Shown piece after piece: positions 5,048 through 5,521 of a stretch of 5,521 nt of DNA. The number at the start of each line of letters is the position of its first letter. Position 1 is the stretch's first letter. The position numbers were made by a program, and so were the translations under genes. The DNA comes from Gemmatimonadota bacterium (GTDB lineage: Bacteria; Gemmatimonadota; Gemmatimonadetes; Longimicrobiales; Gaopeijiaceae), in NCBI GenBank assembly GCA_016209995.1, contig JACQVC010000453.1, positions 1-5,521 of the forward strand. The letters are read 5' to 3'. Under the pieces are notes generated by a model. The model searched no databases, was not told the origin of the DNA, and saw nothing but the letters and a program-made list of their open reading frames with translations.

Positions 5048-5521
5048 ATGAGTATGAGCGACCGCTGGAGGGAGCTGTTGTCGGACTATCTGGACGGCGA
5101 GCTAAGCGACGCGGTCCGCCAGGAGCTGGAGATCCACCTGCTCGACTGCGCGGAGTGCCGCGCCACGCTGGACGGACTGGCCGCCGTAGTGGAAGCAGCC
5201 GGACGGCTCGAGCCTCGCCAGCCGCCTCGGGACGTGTGGGCGGGGATCGCGGCGCGCATCGCGGCCGAGCGCACCCATGAGGGCAACGTGAGCGGCGCGC
5301 CGAGCGACTTTGTGTCCCGCCTGCGCCACCGGCTGTCGCGCCCGCAGATCGCGGCGGCCTGGATGCCCGTCACCGCCTTCGTGAGCTTTGCCATCCGCTA
5401 CCGCCCGTCGATCCCGCAGGTCGCGGCCGCGGCCGTCGTGGTCGCGCTGCTTTCCGCAGGCACGACCTGGTTCTTGCTCACGGGCGGCACGCAGCGGGCG
5501 CCGCTAGCCGCAGGGACCGGC
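5048..5521 (+). CDS. Membrane-anchored zinc-binding anti-sigma factor (C-terminus off window)
   Basis: The frame runs from ATG 5048 for 158 codons to the right edge without a stop. Residues 5-45 form an anti-sigma zinc-finger (ASD/zf-HC2 type) domain: RWRELLSDYLDGELSD and the ligand motif H30-LLD-C34-AE-C37. A linker follows, then one hydrophobic segment at about 125-145 (VAAAAVVVALLSAGTTWFLL) that should cross the inner membrane. The N-terminal domain would hold the ECF sigma factor at the cytoplasmic face, and the missing C-terminal part would lie outside and sense the signal. The gene begins 8 bp after the sigma stop, so the two are surely co-transcribed and probably translationally coupled. 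GAGGGAG (5038-5044) spans the sigma stop. It sits only 3 bp from ATG 5048 and 9 bp from the second ATG at 5054, so the latter may be the true start; the difference is two residues. Confidence 0.9.
   Translation, partial: MSMSDRWRELLSDYLDGELSDAVRQELEIHLLDCAECRATLDGLAAVVEAAGRLEPRQPPRDVWAGIAARIAAERTHEGNVSGAPSDFVSRLRHRLSRPQIAAAWMPVTAFVSFAIRYRPSIPQVAAAAVVVALLSAGTTWFLLTGGTQRAPLAAGTG

Overview
The window is GC-rich (roughly two thirds by eye) and bacterial. It holds six protein-coding genes, two of them cut by the window edges. High GC, a DmpR/XylR-type sigma-54 activator, an ECF sigma/anti-sigma pair and a secreted protein whose export signal ends in an 'HAQG' style fit an environmental bacterium such as an Acidobacteriota, Gemmatimonadota, Rokubacteria or proteobacterial lineage. 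No rRNA, tRNA or marker gene is present, so the phylum is a guess.

Region 1 (1-1449, minus strand, with 1450-3099 on plus): a YceI-family lipid-binding-type protein (736-1284) and a CatE-like two-domain VOC/ring-cleaving dioxygenase (1-689, C-terminus off the window) form a likely operon read leftward. A 1650-bp gene for a DmpR/XylR-type sigma-54 enhancer-binding activator is transcribed away from them. The shared 165-bp spacer carries an essentially perfect -24/-12 (sigma-54) promoter aimed at the YceI operon, 52 bp upstream of its start codon. The regulator keeps the His and Trp that contact phenol in DmpR/MopR and the three Cys of their zinc site. The most economical reading is a self-contained aromatic-sensing circuit: a phenolic or other aromatic effector activates the regulator, which drives sigma-54 transcription of yceI and the dioxygenase-like gene. 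I consider this the most interesting system in the window.

Region 2 (3100-4084): a convergent spacer contains three copies of the 8-bp palindrome GGCCGGCC, two of which can pair into a terminator-like hairpin. It is followed by a minus-strand gene for an exported endonuclease/exonuclease/phosphatase (EEP) fold protein. This protein keeps the family scaffold but has Gln and Asn where the catalytic His and Asp normally sit.

Region 3 (4085-5521): a 394-bp divergent spacer holds a perfect 16-bp palindrome near the EEP start and an ECF-type promoter candidate near the sigma gene. Then come an ECF sigma factor gene (4479-5039) and, 8 bp later, a membrane-anchored anti-sigma factor with a zinc-binding HxxxCxxC motif, cut by the right edge. 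The last two genes form a standard sigma/anti-sigma operon, possibly autoregulated.
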